64,000 bases of DNA from Bauldia sp963759235. Lineage in GTDB: Bacteria; Pseudomonadota; Alphaproteobacteria; Rhizobiales; Kaistiaceae. The stretch covers positions 1 through 64,000 of the forward strand of contig CAVWYO010000001.1 in assembly GCA_963759235.1 (NCBI GenBank), written 5' to 3'. How positions within the stretch are numbered: position 1 is the stretch's first letter; each line of letters begins with the position of its first letter. The notes below the pieces were generated by a model. It did not search any database and was not told where the DNA came from. It was given only the letters and a program-made list of their open reading frames with translations. Of the stretch, positions 1 through 7,788 are shown in pieces. A program made the position numbers and the translations under genes.

Positions 1-126
1 GAGGTGGAAGCTCGGCGGCGGTCGTTTGGGCGATTCTTTCGCGGCCGATCATGCGCTAGGATGGCGCCACACATCACCACGACGCCACCCGGCGCGGCAC
101 GGGTCGACCAGAACGGAGCTTTGACG

Positions 127-543
127 ATGCGGACCATTTCCCTTCTGGCTGCCATCGGCCTGACGGCCTTCGCGGCCGCGGCGGCTTTCGCTCAGGACGA
201 CGCAGCCCGGACCGAGCGGGTTCAGTTTACCCCTGGCACCTCGGGCGCCACCATCACCGACCGGATCACCGGCTCGCAGACCGTCAAATACCTGCTTGCC
301 GCCAACGCCGGCCAGATCATGACGGTTTCTCTGGATACCGATAACAACGGCAATACCTTCACCATCACGGCGCCTGGCGCCCAGTCGGCGATGTTCACCG
401 GCACGGACAATGCGAACCGGTTCGAAGGGCCGGTGCCCGCCAGTGGCGACTATGCCATCGATGTCTTCCTGATGCCCAAGGCAGCCGGCGACGGACAGGC
501 CGCCAACTACACGCTCACCGTCGTGACCAGCGGCGCGGAATAG
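127..543 (+). CDS. small secreted beta-sandwich-like protein
   Basis: Encodes 138 residues. Residues 1-22 form a clear signal peptide (basic MRT start, long Ala/Leu core, AFA cleavage site before QDDAA), so the product should be exported to the periplasm or beyond. The mature part is rich in Thr, Gly and Asn, with short beta-strand-like segments (VKYLLAANAGQIMTVSL, GDYAIDVFLM). It resembles the PPC-like small secreted domains common in Hyphomicrobiales; the function is unknown. I chose the ATG at 127 because it begins the signal peptide; longer in-frame readings lack one. The last 61 codons are duplicated at 3000-3183, so this is the intact copy of a gene whose 3' end was copied downstream. 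Confidence 0.85.
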   Translation: MRTISLLAAIGLTAFAAAAAFAQDDAARTERVQFTPGTSGATITDRITGSQTVKYLLAANAGQIMTVSLDTDNNGNTFTITAPGAQSAMFTGTDNANRFEGPVPASGDYAIDVFLMPKAAGDGQAANYTLTVVTSGAE

Positions 544-693
544 CGGTCGAGGCGTCGTTAACCGCCGGTTAACCCGATCGGCGCCGGGATAAGGCCATGG
601 CGAAGCCGAAACCGCCCGGCGCCCCGCTGATCCTTGCCCAGCCCGACGTTTTCAAGATCGTCGAGCGCTGGCGGCGTCACCTTGCCCACGAGG
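360..693. repeat. 334-bp direct repeat, left copy
   Basis: Bases 360-693 match 3000-3333 at a constant offset of 2640. The first 180 bases differ at one position only. The intergenic part differs at two positions, and divergence rises inside the xerC start (about five differences in 601-660, more after that). The left edge is sharp: the sequence before 360 and before 3000 is unrelated. The repeat covers the 3' end of the secreted-protein gene, the intergenic palindrome and the first ~32 codons of xerC. It brackets the RTX gene. Confidence 0.95.
557..573. promoter_or_regulatory. CtrA-type box (TTAA-N7-TTAA), left copy
   Basis: The sequence GTTAACCGCCGGTTAAC is a perfect 17-bp palindrome around a central C. 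It contains TTAA, seven bases, TTAA, C, which is the published consensus for the alphaproteobacterial cell-cycle regulator CtrA. This copy lies before the truncated xerC remnant. Binding is inferred from the motif only. Confidence 0.55.
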
Positions 694-773
694 GACGCCG
701 GTCCGCCAGCCGGCGCTTGCGGCGCGCGCGCGACAGCCGCGCATCCGCTCGGGTGATTGCCGCCCCGGATTGA
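597..773 (+). pseudogene. truncated xerC remnant
   Basis: An ATG at 597 opens a 58-codon frame whose first ~32 residues closely follow XerC (MAKPKPPG, ERWRRHLAHE). It then leaves homology and runs through Arg-rich sequence to a TGA. It has no catalytic domain. It is the left-hand relic of the duplication that split the secreted-protein gene from xerC, and it keeps the original spacing and upstream palindrome. It is not expected to be functional. Confidence 0.9.
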
Positions 774-1060
774 TCAGGCTGAGAACACCCCCGCTACCTG
801 GATTACGCATTCAGATCTCCTTGCATGGCTCGCCGACGGGCACGCGGCCCCGGCCGACGAGCGCGGGACGGTGACCGCGCATGCGGCGCGTCGCCTCTCC
901 CCATCGGGAGAGGCGAAGCTCACGGTTTCGCGATGAAAGGGTGATGACCCGTCTCCCGGTCGGGAGACGCGTTGGGAAAGCGCCGTCCCTATCGTGCAGC
1001 CATCCGGATCGGCCGAGCGATCGGCCCATCCATACTCTGTTGACGAAACGAGAGACCTGC
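694..1060. other. non-coding stretch upstream of the RTX gene
   Basis: Apart from the end of the xerC remnant, I see no convincing gene here. The only structure is a pair of GC-rich hairpins, listed separately. This is the left end of the inserted segment, with no transposase, integrase or terminal inverted repeat visible. Confidence 0.6.
892..969. repeat. two related perfect hairpins
   Basis: Bases 892-915 form a 10-bp perfect stem (CGCCTCTCCC / GGGAGAGGCG) with a CATC loop. Bases 950-969 form a 9-bp perfect stem (CGTCTCCCG / CGGGAGACG) with a GT loop. Both stems share the core TCTCCC/GGGAGA. Neither is followed by a T-run, so they do not look like ordinary terminators. They could be a REP-like element or structures in the RTX mRNA leader. 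Confidence 0.6.
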
Positions 1061-2930
1061 ATGACCACGACGCCCACCTTCTGGAGCAGCGAAGTCACCG
1101 TTTCCAGTGACCCGTTCACCTTCGGCCCGCAGGTGGCGGCGCTCGCAGACGATTCGTTTGTGATCGGCTGGGGCAACGGCGCCGACATCTTTGGGCGTCA
1201 GGTCGATCCCTTCGGAAACTTCACAAGCGGAAACTTCCTCTCCGCCGTCTCGGCGGCGGATGCCAAACCCCTCGGCAACCCGCTGTTCGTTCAGCAAACC
1301 GATGGCGCTGTTGTGGTCCTCTACAACGAGCTGTTCGGGGACGGCGACGACGACATCTTCTGGGACTTCGCCGACCGCGATTCCATCCCGGCCAACAATA
1401 GCCATGCGGTCGAGAACTCCGCGATCGACGAAGTGCTGTTCGACGCCACCGCTACCGCGAGCGGCGGCTCGGCCACGGTGTTCGAGGTGCCCGCGCCGGG
1501 CACGGGGCCCGAGACGATCACGTTCCTGCGTTTCCTCACCTCGGCCGGGCTCGAGGCGAGCGTCCTCATTCCGGTCGGGCCCCACCTGCCGGGGCAAAGT
1601 CAGACCGATGCTGCTATCGCCGGCATCTTCAACGGCAGCGTGGCGGTTGCCTATGACAATTTCAGCTTCTCCGACAGTGCGCGCGATGTCCGCCTGCACG
1701 TCTACGACGCGGACGGGCGGGATCATCGCCGACACCGGGACCGGCTCGCACGAGGTGCTGGTCAGCGGGGCCGGACACAACGCGGCCTTCCCCGACGTCG
1801 CGCTCACCAATGGCGGCACGCCCGAGCTTGACGGTGACGGCGCGATCGTCGTCGCATGGCAGGATGATCGCGGCATAGAGTTCCGGCGCTTCAGCGACGA
1901 GCGCGCCCTTCCGATCGATCAGGATGCGCACACGATTGCCGGTTCGGCCGGCGCCTTCCTGCCGCACGTGGCGCCGCTCAACGACGGCGGCTTCATCGTC
2001 GAATGGGGGCAGGCCTTCGGCAAGGAGCAGGACGGTTCGCCCGACTTCGACATCGTGCTACAGCGCTTCGACATCAACGGGAACCCGGTCGGCGACAAGG
2101 TCTTCATTGCCAATCCCGGCGACCAGGGTCCGTTCAACGTCAGCCTGACAACTCTCGCCGACGGGCGCGTCGCAGTCGTCTTCGACAACGAGACCGGCAA
2201 CTCGACGAACACCACCACCCTCGACACCGTCATCCTCGACCCGCGCGACTCGATCATCGAAGGGACCTCCCGCGACGACGTCATCACCAGCCGGCGCGAA
2301 GGGGCTACGATCAACGGACTCGCTGGCGATGACCAGCTGCTCGGCGTTGATGGCAATGATGTCCTCAACGGCGGCGGCGGCAACGATTTTCTGAACGGCG
2401 GTCGAGGTGACGATGCACTTGCCGGCGGCGGCGGCGCCGATTTTATGCGCGGCGGTCAGGGCGCCGACAGGCTCGTCGGCAATGGCGGCATCGATACCCT
2501 GATTGGCGGCTCCGGCGGCGACAAGCTCGTCGGTGGCGGCGGCACGGACGTGCTGGTTGGCGGTGCCGGAAATGATGAGCTGCACGGCGGCAAGGGGCAG
2601 GACTCCTTCGTCTTCAACGCGCGTCTTAGCGCGACGACCAACGTCGATCACATTGCCGACTTTGCCGCCGGCCACGACTTCATCCTCTTGGACAACCTGG
2701 TCTTCCACGCGTTGACCCACACCGGAACGCTCGCGAAGGCGGCGTTCTTCACCGGCGCCAAGGCACACGATTCGAGCGATCGCATCATCTACAATCCCGC
2801 TGACGGCTTTCTCACCTACAACTCCAATGGCGACCATTCGGGCCACGCGACGCATTTCGCGACGCTCGCTCCCCATCTCCATCTGACGCACAAGGACATC
2901 TTCGTTTTCCACGAAATGTTCCAGGCCTGA
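1061..2930 (+). CDS. RTX-type calcium-binding protein, frame broken near 1718
   Basis: Conceptually 622 residues after removing one extra base. The reading frame from ATG 1061 is coherent up to RLHVYDADG (about base 1717). The protein then continues in the +1 frame (GIIADTGTGSHEV) to the stop at 2930, so a one-base insertion in the run around 1715-1720 is implied. The N-terminal two-thirds contains repeated units of the DGGFIVEW / VLQRFDINGNPVG type seen in large alphaproteobacterial RTX proteins. Residues ~415-520 carry nine-residue glycine/aspartate repeats (GGGGNDFLNGG, GGAGNDELHGG) that bind Ca2+ and are typical of type I secretion substrates. There is no signal peptide, as expected for that route, and no type I exporter lies in the window. 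The gene lies entirely within the segment bracketed by the 334-bp repeats, which suggests acquisition by insertion. The frameshift may be real decay or sequence error. Confidence 0.8.
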
Positions 2931-2999
2931 GGCCGGGAGATTTGGTCCCCCGATGATCTCCTTCTTTCGCATGTGGCCCGGGAAGGCCCGGAGCCCGGC

Positions 3000-3183
3000 C
3001 ACCATCACGGCGCCTGGCGCCCAGTCGGCGATGTTCACCGGCACGGACAATGCGAACCGGTTCGAAGGGCCGGTGCCCGCCAGTGGCGACTATGCCATCG
3101 ATGTCTTCCTGATGCCCAAGGCAGCCGGCGACGGACAGGCCGCCAACTACACGCTCACCGTCGTGACCAGCGGCGCCGAATAG
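3000..3183 (+). pseudogene. 3' fragment of the secreted-protein gene
   Basis: Encodes the last 61 residues of the protein at 127-543 (from TITAPGAQS to the end), identical except for one synonymous-type change near the stop. It lacks the signal peptide and first half. An ATG at 2953 reads into it, but the extra N-terminus is unrelated sequence. It is a duplication relic. Confidence 0.9.
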
Positions 3184-3196
3184 CGGTCGAGGCGTC

Positions 3197-3213
3197 GTTA
3201 ACCGCCGGTTAAC
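3197..3213. promoter_or_regulatory. CtrA-type box upstream of xerC
   Basis: Same perfect palindrome as at 557-573, containing TTAA-N7-TTAA, 24 bases before the xerC ATG. It is unchanged between the two repeat copies although nearby bases differ. It could place xerC under cell-cycle control by CtrA; this is inferred from the motif. Confidence 0.6.
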
Positions 3214-3236
3214 CCAATCGGCGCCGGGATGAGGCC

Positions 3237-4193
3237 ATGGCGAAGCCGAAACCGCCCGGCACCCCGCTGATCATTGCCCGGCCCGACGTTCTCAAGGTCG
3301 TCGAGCGTTGGAGGCGCCATCTCGCCCACGAGCGCCGGCTGGCGGCAAAGACCGTCGAGGCCTATTCGCGCGACGTCCACCAGTTCCTCGCCTTCCTGAC
3401 CGGCCATCTCGGCGAGCCACCGCGGCTCGCCGACCTTGCCGACCTCAGGATCGCCGATATTCGCAGCTTTCTCGCCGCGCGCCGCAACGGCGGGGCCGGC
3501 TCGCGAACCATCGCCCGCGGCATTGCCGGCGTTCGCTCGCTGATCCGTTACCTCGAGCGCGACGGCGCGGCGAACGGCGCCGCCGTCCGGGCGATCCGGC
3601 CGCCGCGCCAGAAACGAACGCTGCCGCGGCCATTGCCGCCGGAGGCAGCCCGAAGAGCGGTTTCCCTGGACCAGGCCCTCGACGAAGAACCATGGATCGC
3701 CGCGCGCAATACGGCGATCCTGGCACTCCTCTACGGCTGCGGGCTGCGCATCTCGGAAGCGCTGGGGCTGAAGCGAAGCGAGGCGCCGCGCGCGGCGAGC
3801 GACGCGCTGCGGGTGACCGGCAAGGGCGGCAAGCAGCGGATCGTGCCGGTTCTGCCCGCCGTGGCGGCGGCGATCGCCAACTACCTCCGGCTTTGCCCGT
3901 TCTCCCCCGGCCCGGACGGACCGCTCTTCCTTGGCGCCCGCGGCGACCGGCTCAATCCGCGCATGGTGCAGCGGGCGATGGAGAAGCTCCGCTCCGCCCT
4001 CGGCCTGCCGCCGACGGCGACGCCGCACGCGCTCCGCCACTCCTTCGCCACCCATCTCCTCGCCAATGGCGGCGACCTCCGCGCCATCCAGGAGCTCCTC
4101 GGCCACGCCAGCCTGTCGACCACCCAGATCTACACGGAAGTCGACACCGACCGGCTGATGGCGGTCTACGAGGCGGCCCATCCGAGGGCGTGA
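3237..4193 (+). CDS. xerC: tyrosine recombinase XerC
   Basis: Encodes 318 residues. Residues ~18-108 form the SAM-like core-binding domain and ~135-315 the catalytic domain. The catalytic set is visible: Arg171 in LRISE, Lys196 in the TGKGGK hairpin, His264 and Arg267 in HALRHSF, His290 in LLGH, and nucleophile Tyr299 in QIYT. With XerD it resolves chromosome dimers at dif. The length is normal for the family. The ATG at 3237 matches the start in the truncated copy at 597. Located near the suc-lpd region, as in other Hyphomicrobiales, it is most likely the housekeeping XerC and not a mobile integrase. Confidence 0.95.
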   Translation: MAKPKPPGTPLIIARPDVLKVVERWRRHLAHERRLAAKTVEAYSRDVHQFLAFLTGHLGEPPRLADLADLRIADIRSFLAARRNGGAGSRTIARGIAGVRSLIRYLERDGAANGAAVRAIRPPRQKRTLPRPLPPEAARRAVSLDQALDEEPWIAARNTAILALLYGCGLRISEALGLKRSEAPRAASDALRVTGKGGKQRIVPVLPAVAAAIANYLRLCPFSPGPDGPLFLGARGDRLNPRMVQRAMEKLRSALGLPPTATPHALRHSFATHLLANGGDLRAIQELLGHASLSTTQIYTEVDTDRLMAVYEAAHPRA

Positions 4194-4222
4194 AAGACGC
4201 TGCACTTCCGGCCGCTCTTGCC

Positions 4223-4260
4223 TGAACGCCCGATGAACGGCCGCTTCAGGTCGGCTTCAG
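4223..4260 (+). promoter_or_regulatory. 11-bp-phased TGAAC/TTCAG array
   Basis: Four half-sites occur at exact 11-bp intervals: TGAAC at 4223 and 4234, then TTCAG at 4245 and 4256. The TGAAC pair is the inverse of the TTCAG orientation. One helical turn of spacing is typical of tandem binding by OmpR/PhoB-family response regulators. The same architecture recurs at 36873-36910 before another gene. A GATACACT stretch at 4269-4277 could serve as the -10. The identity of the regulator is unknown. Confidence 0.55.
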
Positions 4261-4277
4261 CGGGGGGTCGATACACT

Positions 4278-4365
4278 CACACGCGAATGGAGGCGTTCCT
4301 CCCCTGCCTCCGTTCTCTCTCCTCCCTGAAAAAACTCGGGCCCGTTCGCGGGCCCGCTCTTTTTC
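4278..4365 (+). ncRNA. candidate small RNA with CCUCC loops
   Basis: Between the phased array and a strong terminator lies an 85-90-nt stretch without a credible reading frame. It has a hairpin at 4289-4311 (GGAGGC/GCCTCC stem) whose 11-base loop carries CCTCCCC, and then an unpaired CTCTCCTCCCTG segment. The terminator hairpin with its T-run follows. Unpaired CCUCC-type motifs that can pair with Shine-Dalgarno sequences are the hallmark of alphaproteobacterial 'cuckoo' (alpha-r14-like) sRNAs, so I propose a translation-blocking sRNA. The exact 5' end is inferred. The alternative is a long trailer of xerC. Confidence 0.55.
4337..4364 (+). terminator. intrinsic terminator
   Basis: Stem CGGGCCCG / CGGGCCCG closed by a TTCG tetraloop (4345-4348), followed by CTCTTTTTC. 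An A-run on the 5' side makes it potentially bidirectional. It ends the candidate sRNA and any xerC read-through. Confidence 0.85.
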
Positions 4366-4571
4366 GATGGCATGAAACGGCCGCCGTGCTAGACAGGCGG
4401 CCATGACGACCGCTCGCAAAGGCCTTTGGCTTATTTCGCTTCGCGCTTGGCGCGAGACGGGCGGCGTCTGATTCTCCTGACGACCGGCCGGCGCGCGGAA
4501 GACATCGCGCCGGTTCCGAGAAAATCGCCGCGACCGCTCCAGCCGCCGACCGTAAAACGGATGCGATCGCG

Positions 4572-5570
4572 ATGACCATCGATGCCCCACAAGTTCCGGC
4601 AACTGCCCCAAGCAAGACGCCGCCGCTCGCAATAGCACCCTCGGCGCACCCGCCGGGTTATGTCGAGGCCGGCTACCTGTTCGCCGCAGTCGGTGCCCTT
4701 CTGTTTTCCACCAAGGCGGTGGTCATCAAACTCGCCTATGCCGAGACGATCGACGCCGAGACGCTTTTGGCGCTGCGGATGGGGCTGGCGCTTCCGTTCT
4801 ACGCGGTCATCGGCGGCCTCTCGGTCCGCGACCGCGTACGGAGCGGCCGACCGCTTCCACCGGCGCACCAGATCGCAGGCGCGGCAGGGGTCGGGCTGCT
4901 CGGCTACTGGTTCGCGAGCTATACGGACTTTCTCGGCCTCGAATACATCTCGGCGCAGTTCGAGCGGCTGATCCTCTTCACCTACCCGCTGTTCGTCGTC
5001 GTCTTCGGCGCGATGTTCTTCCGCCAGCCGATCCGGCTCCGCGCCCTTCTGGCGATCGGCGTCAGCTATATCGGACTGGCGGCAATCTTCGGCGAGAAGG
5101 TCACGACCTTCGGCGGCGAGGCGGCGCTGGGTGCTGGTTTTGTCCTCGCCGCGGCGATCTCGTTCGCCTTCTATCAGCTGCTCGCCAAGAACCTGATCGG
5201 CGCCATCGGCCCGCGGCTCTTCACCTGCATCGCCATGAGCGGCGCGGCGGTCGGCGCGTTCGCGCAATTCCTCCTCACCCACCCGATAAGCGACCTGATC
5301 GTCACGCCGAAGCTCTACGCCTATGCGCTGTTCATCGCCATCGGCGCGACGGTGCTGCCGTCGTTCTTCCTCAACGCGGCGCTCCACCGCATCTCGGCTC
5401 AGGCCAACGCCACCATCGGCACGCTGTCGCCGGTGATGACCATCATCCTCGCCGTGATCATCCTCGGGGAGCACCTGACGCTTGTCGACCTGATCGGCAC
5501 GGGGCTGGTGCTGGCCGGGGTCGGCTGGTTCACCCTCGCCGACCAGGCCGCCCGCAAGCGGGAGGGCTGA
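4572..5570 (+). CDS. EamA/DMT-family inner-membrane transporter
   Basis: Encodes 332 residues with about ten hydrophobic segments in two five-helix halves (roughly residues 35-165 and 185-325), the arrangement of the drug/metabolite transporter superfamily (EamA). The end of the second half (ATIGTLSPVMTIILAVIILG) is typical of the family. Likely an exporter of metabolites or amino acids; the substrate cannot be told from sequence. The N-terminal ~30 residues are Pro/Ala-rich and probably cytoplasmic. It stands alone between the sRNA region and a small secreted-protein gene, so it is probably transcribed on its own. Confidence 0.88.
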   Translation: MTIDAPQVPATAPSKTPPLAIAPSAHPPGYVEAGYLFAAVGALLFSTKAVVIKLAYAETIDAETLLALRMGLALPFYAVIGGLSVRDRVRSGRPLPPAHQIAGAAGVGLLGYWFASYTDFLGLEYISAQFERLILFTYPLFVVVFGAMFFRQPIRLRALLAIGVSYIGLAAIFGEKVTTFGGEAALGAGFVLAAAISFAFYQLLAKNLIGAIGPRLFTCIAMSGAAVGAFAQFLLTHPISDLIVTPKLYAYALFIAIGATVLPSFFLNAALHRISAQANATIGTLSPVMTIILAVIILGEHLTLVDLIGTGLVLAGVGWFTLADQAARKREG

Positions 5571-5672
5571 TCGCGGCGTTGTGAACTAGGCGGGGTTCCG
5601 GATCGCGCGAGCGTGGGCTATGCTTGCTTTGTGTCGGCCTTCCCGCCGGCACGAAAGGTCGGAGGAGAATTG

Positions 5673-5918
5673 ATGAGAATCGTGTCGACCTCCGTAACCG
5701 CGCTTGCCGCGATCGGCTTCATCGCCGGTGCACCTATCGCTGCCTCCGCATGCGAATGGCACGCCATGAATGTGACTGCGGCGGCAACACCGGCCCCGAC
5801 CAAGGAAGATGTTGCGGCCCCGGCGACCAACGTCGACCGGGTCAAGCTCGCGGAACTCGGCAAAGCGGCGATCGTGCCGCAGAAGCCGGAACAAGTCCTC
5901 GAAACCGAGGCAGAGTAG
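5673..5918 (+). CDS. small secreted protein
   Basis: Encodes 81 residues. ATG 5673 follows a strong GGAGGAG ribosome-binding site. Residues 1-26 form a signal peptide ending ASA before CEWHAMN. The mature ~55 residues are Ala/Pro/Thr-rich with one Cys and no recognisable domain. It has its own terminator. The function is unknown; it is probably a periplasmic or envelope-associated protein. Confidence 0.7.
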   Translation: MRIVSTSVTALAAIGFIAGAPIAASACEWHAMNVTAAATPAPTKEDVAAPATNVDRVKLAELGKAAIVPQKPEQVLETEAE

Positions 5919-5948
5919 CAGAAAGACCTGACTCCACTGTTTGACGTT

Positions 5949-5988
5949 GGAAGCGCCGGTTGCAAGACCGGCGCTTCCATCGTTTTCG
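5949..5988 (+). terminator. intrinsic terminator
   Basis: A 12-bp perfect stem (GGAAGCGCCGGT / ACCGGCGCTTCC) with a six-base loop, followed by ATCGTTTTC. It lies between the stop at 5918 and the convergent lpd stop at 6066, so it may serve both directions. Confidence 0.85.
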
Positions 5989-6065
5989 GCCGGTCGCGGG
6001 GTAATCGGCGCGACGGACGCCGGTGACACAAAACGGCGGCCGCGTCGGCGATCCGGACCCGCCGC

Positions 6066-7466
6066 CTAAATATGAATCGGCTTGAACCAGGCGGCCAGCG
6101 CCGCCTCCTTCACCGCCTCGGACAGCGTCGGATGGGCGTGGCAAGTGCGGGCAAGGTCCTCCGCCGCCCCGGCGAACTCCATCAGCACCGCCGCTTCGGC
6201 GATCAATTCGCCGGCATAGGGGCCAATGATATGGACGCCGAGCACGCGGTCGGTCTTCGCGTCGGCCAGCACCTTGACGAAGCCGTCCTTCTCCAGCATG
6301 GCGCGGGCCCGCGCATTGGCGGAGAACGGAAACTTGCCGGCCCGGAAGGCGACGCCGGCCGCCTTCAACTCCTCCTCGGTCTTGCCGACCGAGGCGATTT
6401 CCGGGTGGGTGTAGACCACGTTAGGGATCACGCCGTAGTTCACATGCCCCGCCTGGCCCGCGGCGATCTCGGCGACCGCAACGCCTTCGTCCTCGGCCTT
6501 GTGGGCGAGCATCGGCCCGCGGATCACGTCGCCAATGGCGTAGACGCCCTCGACATTGGTGCGGAAATGCTCGTCGACGATCACCCTGCCGCGCTCGTCC
6601 AAGGCGACGCCGGCCGCCTCCAGACCGAGTCCCTTGGTGTAGGGCCGCCGCCCGATGCAGACGAGGACGATGTCGGCCTCGAGCGTCTCGCTCGCACCGC
6701 CGGCCGCCGGCTCGACCGTCACCTTCAGGATTTTGCCGGAGGTGTCCACCGAGGCGACCTTGCTCGCCAGCTTGAAGGCGATGCCCTGCCGGGCGAGCAG
6801 CCGTTGCGCCTGCCGCGCCGCTTCTCCGTCGACGCCCGGAAGGATGCGGTCGAGAAACTCGACCACCGTCACCTGCGCACCGAGGCGTCGCCAGACCGAG
6901 CCGAGCTCGAGACCGATAACGCCCGCTCCGACGACGATGAGGCGCCCCGGTACGGACTGGAGCGTTAGCGCGCCGGTCGAGGAAACGATGCGCTGCTCGT
7001 CGATCGCGACGCCCGGGAGCGGTGTCGATTCCGATCCGGTGGCGATGACGATCGCCTTCGCCTCCACCTCCTGGCTCGCCCCGTCCGCGGCTACGACCTT
7101 GATCCTCCCCGGCCCGGCGATCGTGCCGGTGCCGCGAATCGACTCGATCTTGTTCTTCTTGAACAGAAACGCGACGCCGGAGGTGTTCGCCTCGACGACG
7201 GAGTCCTTGTGAGCCATCATCGCGCCGAGATCGACTTCCGGCTTGCCGACCTTGATGCCCAACGTGCCGAAATCGCGCCCGGCCTTGTCGAGCAGCTCCG
7301 AGGTGTAGAGCAGCGCCTTGGACGGGATGCAGCCGACATTGAGGCAGGTGCCGCCGAGGGTCGCGTCCTTCTCGATGACCGCCGCCTTCAGACCGAGCTG
7401 GGCGGCGCGAATGGCGCAGACATAGCCGCCGGGACCGCTGCCGATGACGGCAAGATCGTAGGACAT
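6066..7466 (-). CDS. lpd: dihydrolipoyl dehydrogenase (E3)
   Basis: Encodes 466 residues, full length. Reoxidises the dihydrolipoyl group of the 2-oxoglutarate dehydrogenase complex, passing electrons through FAD to NAD+. The FAD GxGxxG is in GSGPGGYVCA (residues 10-19). The redox pair is Cys41/Cys46 in GGTCLNVGCIPSK, a second nucleotide-binding site is in VVGAGVIGLELGS, and the C-terminal catalytic His445-Glu450 is in HAHPTLSE. It is the last gene of the mdh-sucCD-sucAB-lpd series, separated from sucB by three small genes. Confidence 0.97.
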   Translation of the reverse strand: MSYDLAVIGSGPGGYVCAIRAAQLGLKAAVIEKDATLGGTCLNVGCIPSKALLYTSELLDKAGRDFGTLGIKVGKPEVDLGAMMAHKDSVVEANTSGVAFLFKKNKIESIRGTGTIAGPGRIKVVAADGASQEVEAKAIVIATGSESTPLPGVAIDEQRIVSSTGALTLQSVPGRLIVVGAGVIGLELGSVWRRLGAQVTVVEFLDRILPGVDGEAARQAQRLLARQGIAFKLASKVASVDTSGKILKVTVEPAAGGASETLEADIVLVCIGRRPYTKGLGLEAAGVALDERGRVIVDEHFRTNVEGVYAIGDVIRGPMLAHKAEDEGVAVAEIAAGQAGHVNYGVIPNVVYTHPEIASVGKTEEELKAAGVAFRAGKFPFSANARARAMLEKDGFVKVLADAKTDRVLGVHIIGPYAGELIAEAAVLMEFAGAAEDLARTCHAHPTLSEAVKEAALAAWFKPIHI

Positions 7467-7494
7467 GCAGGGAACCTCTGGCTAAAGGGGAGGA

Positions 7495-7788
7495 CTAACT
7501 CGCCAAGGCGATCAGGGCAGCCTGCTTCTCGGCGTCACGACGCAGCGAATCGGCACCGAGGTCGATTTCGTCGCCATCGTCGTCGATCCAATAAACGGAA
7601 TGCCCGTATTTCTCCCGCTTCACCTTCATGAAGCGCTCGGGGCGAGCACGCAGGAATGCAAACATCTCTCCGTTGGCAAGCAGCGGCCGCAGATCGACAA
7701 CACCTTCATAACCGTCATCGAACACGAGCTTGAGCACGCCGAACATCACCGCTTTCACGCTCTGTATCCTCGGCAGCTTCTTCTTCAT
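7495..7788 (-). CDS. DUF2442 protein
   Basis: Encodes 97 residues starting MKKKLPRIQSVK. It fits the DUF2442 fold (VKAVMFGVLKLVFDDGYEGVVDL, then LANGEMFAFL). Its ATG overlaps the stop of the DUF4160 gene by four bases (ATGA), implying translational coupling. DUF4160-DUF2442 pairs are recurrent in bacteria and have been proposed as toxin-antitoxin-like modules; activity is inferred from pairing only. It sits inside the sucB-lpd interval, where it is not a normal operon member. Confidence 0.85.
   Translation of the reverse strand: MKKKLPRIQSVKAVMFGVLKLVFDDGYEGVVDLRPLLANGEMFAFLRARPERFMKVKREKYGHSVYWIDDDGDEIDLGADSLRRDAEKQAALIALAS

Larger units (their letters stand above)
3000..3333. repeat. 334-bp direct repeat, right copy
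   Basis: Partner of 360-693. It starts abruptly at 3000, 70 bases after the RTX stop. Unlike the left copy, it runs on into a full-length xerC gene, so this side keeps the native xerC while the left side keeps the native secreted-protein gene. Confidence 0.95.

Noticed and set aside
597..773. Second functional recombinase gene
   Set aside because: Only ~32 residues match XerC and no catalytic residue is present; it is a duplication remnant.
3308..4225. 305-codon plus-strand frame inside xerC in a different frame
   Set aside because: Arg/Pro-rich shadow; XerC with its full catalytic set occupies the same bases.
4218..4406. 62-codon plus-strand frame across the candidate sRNA
   Set aside because: It runs through a strong intrinsic terminator and has no ribosome-binding site or domain; the RNA interpretation explains the structure better.
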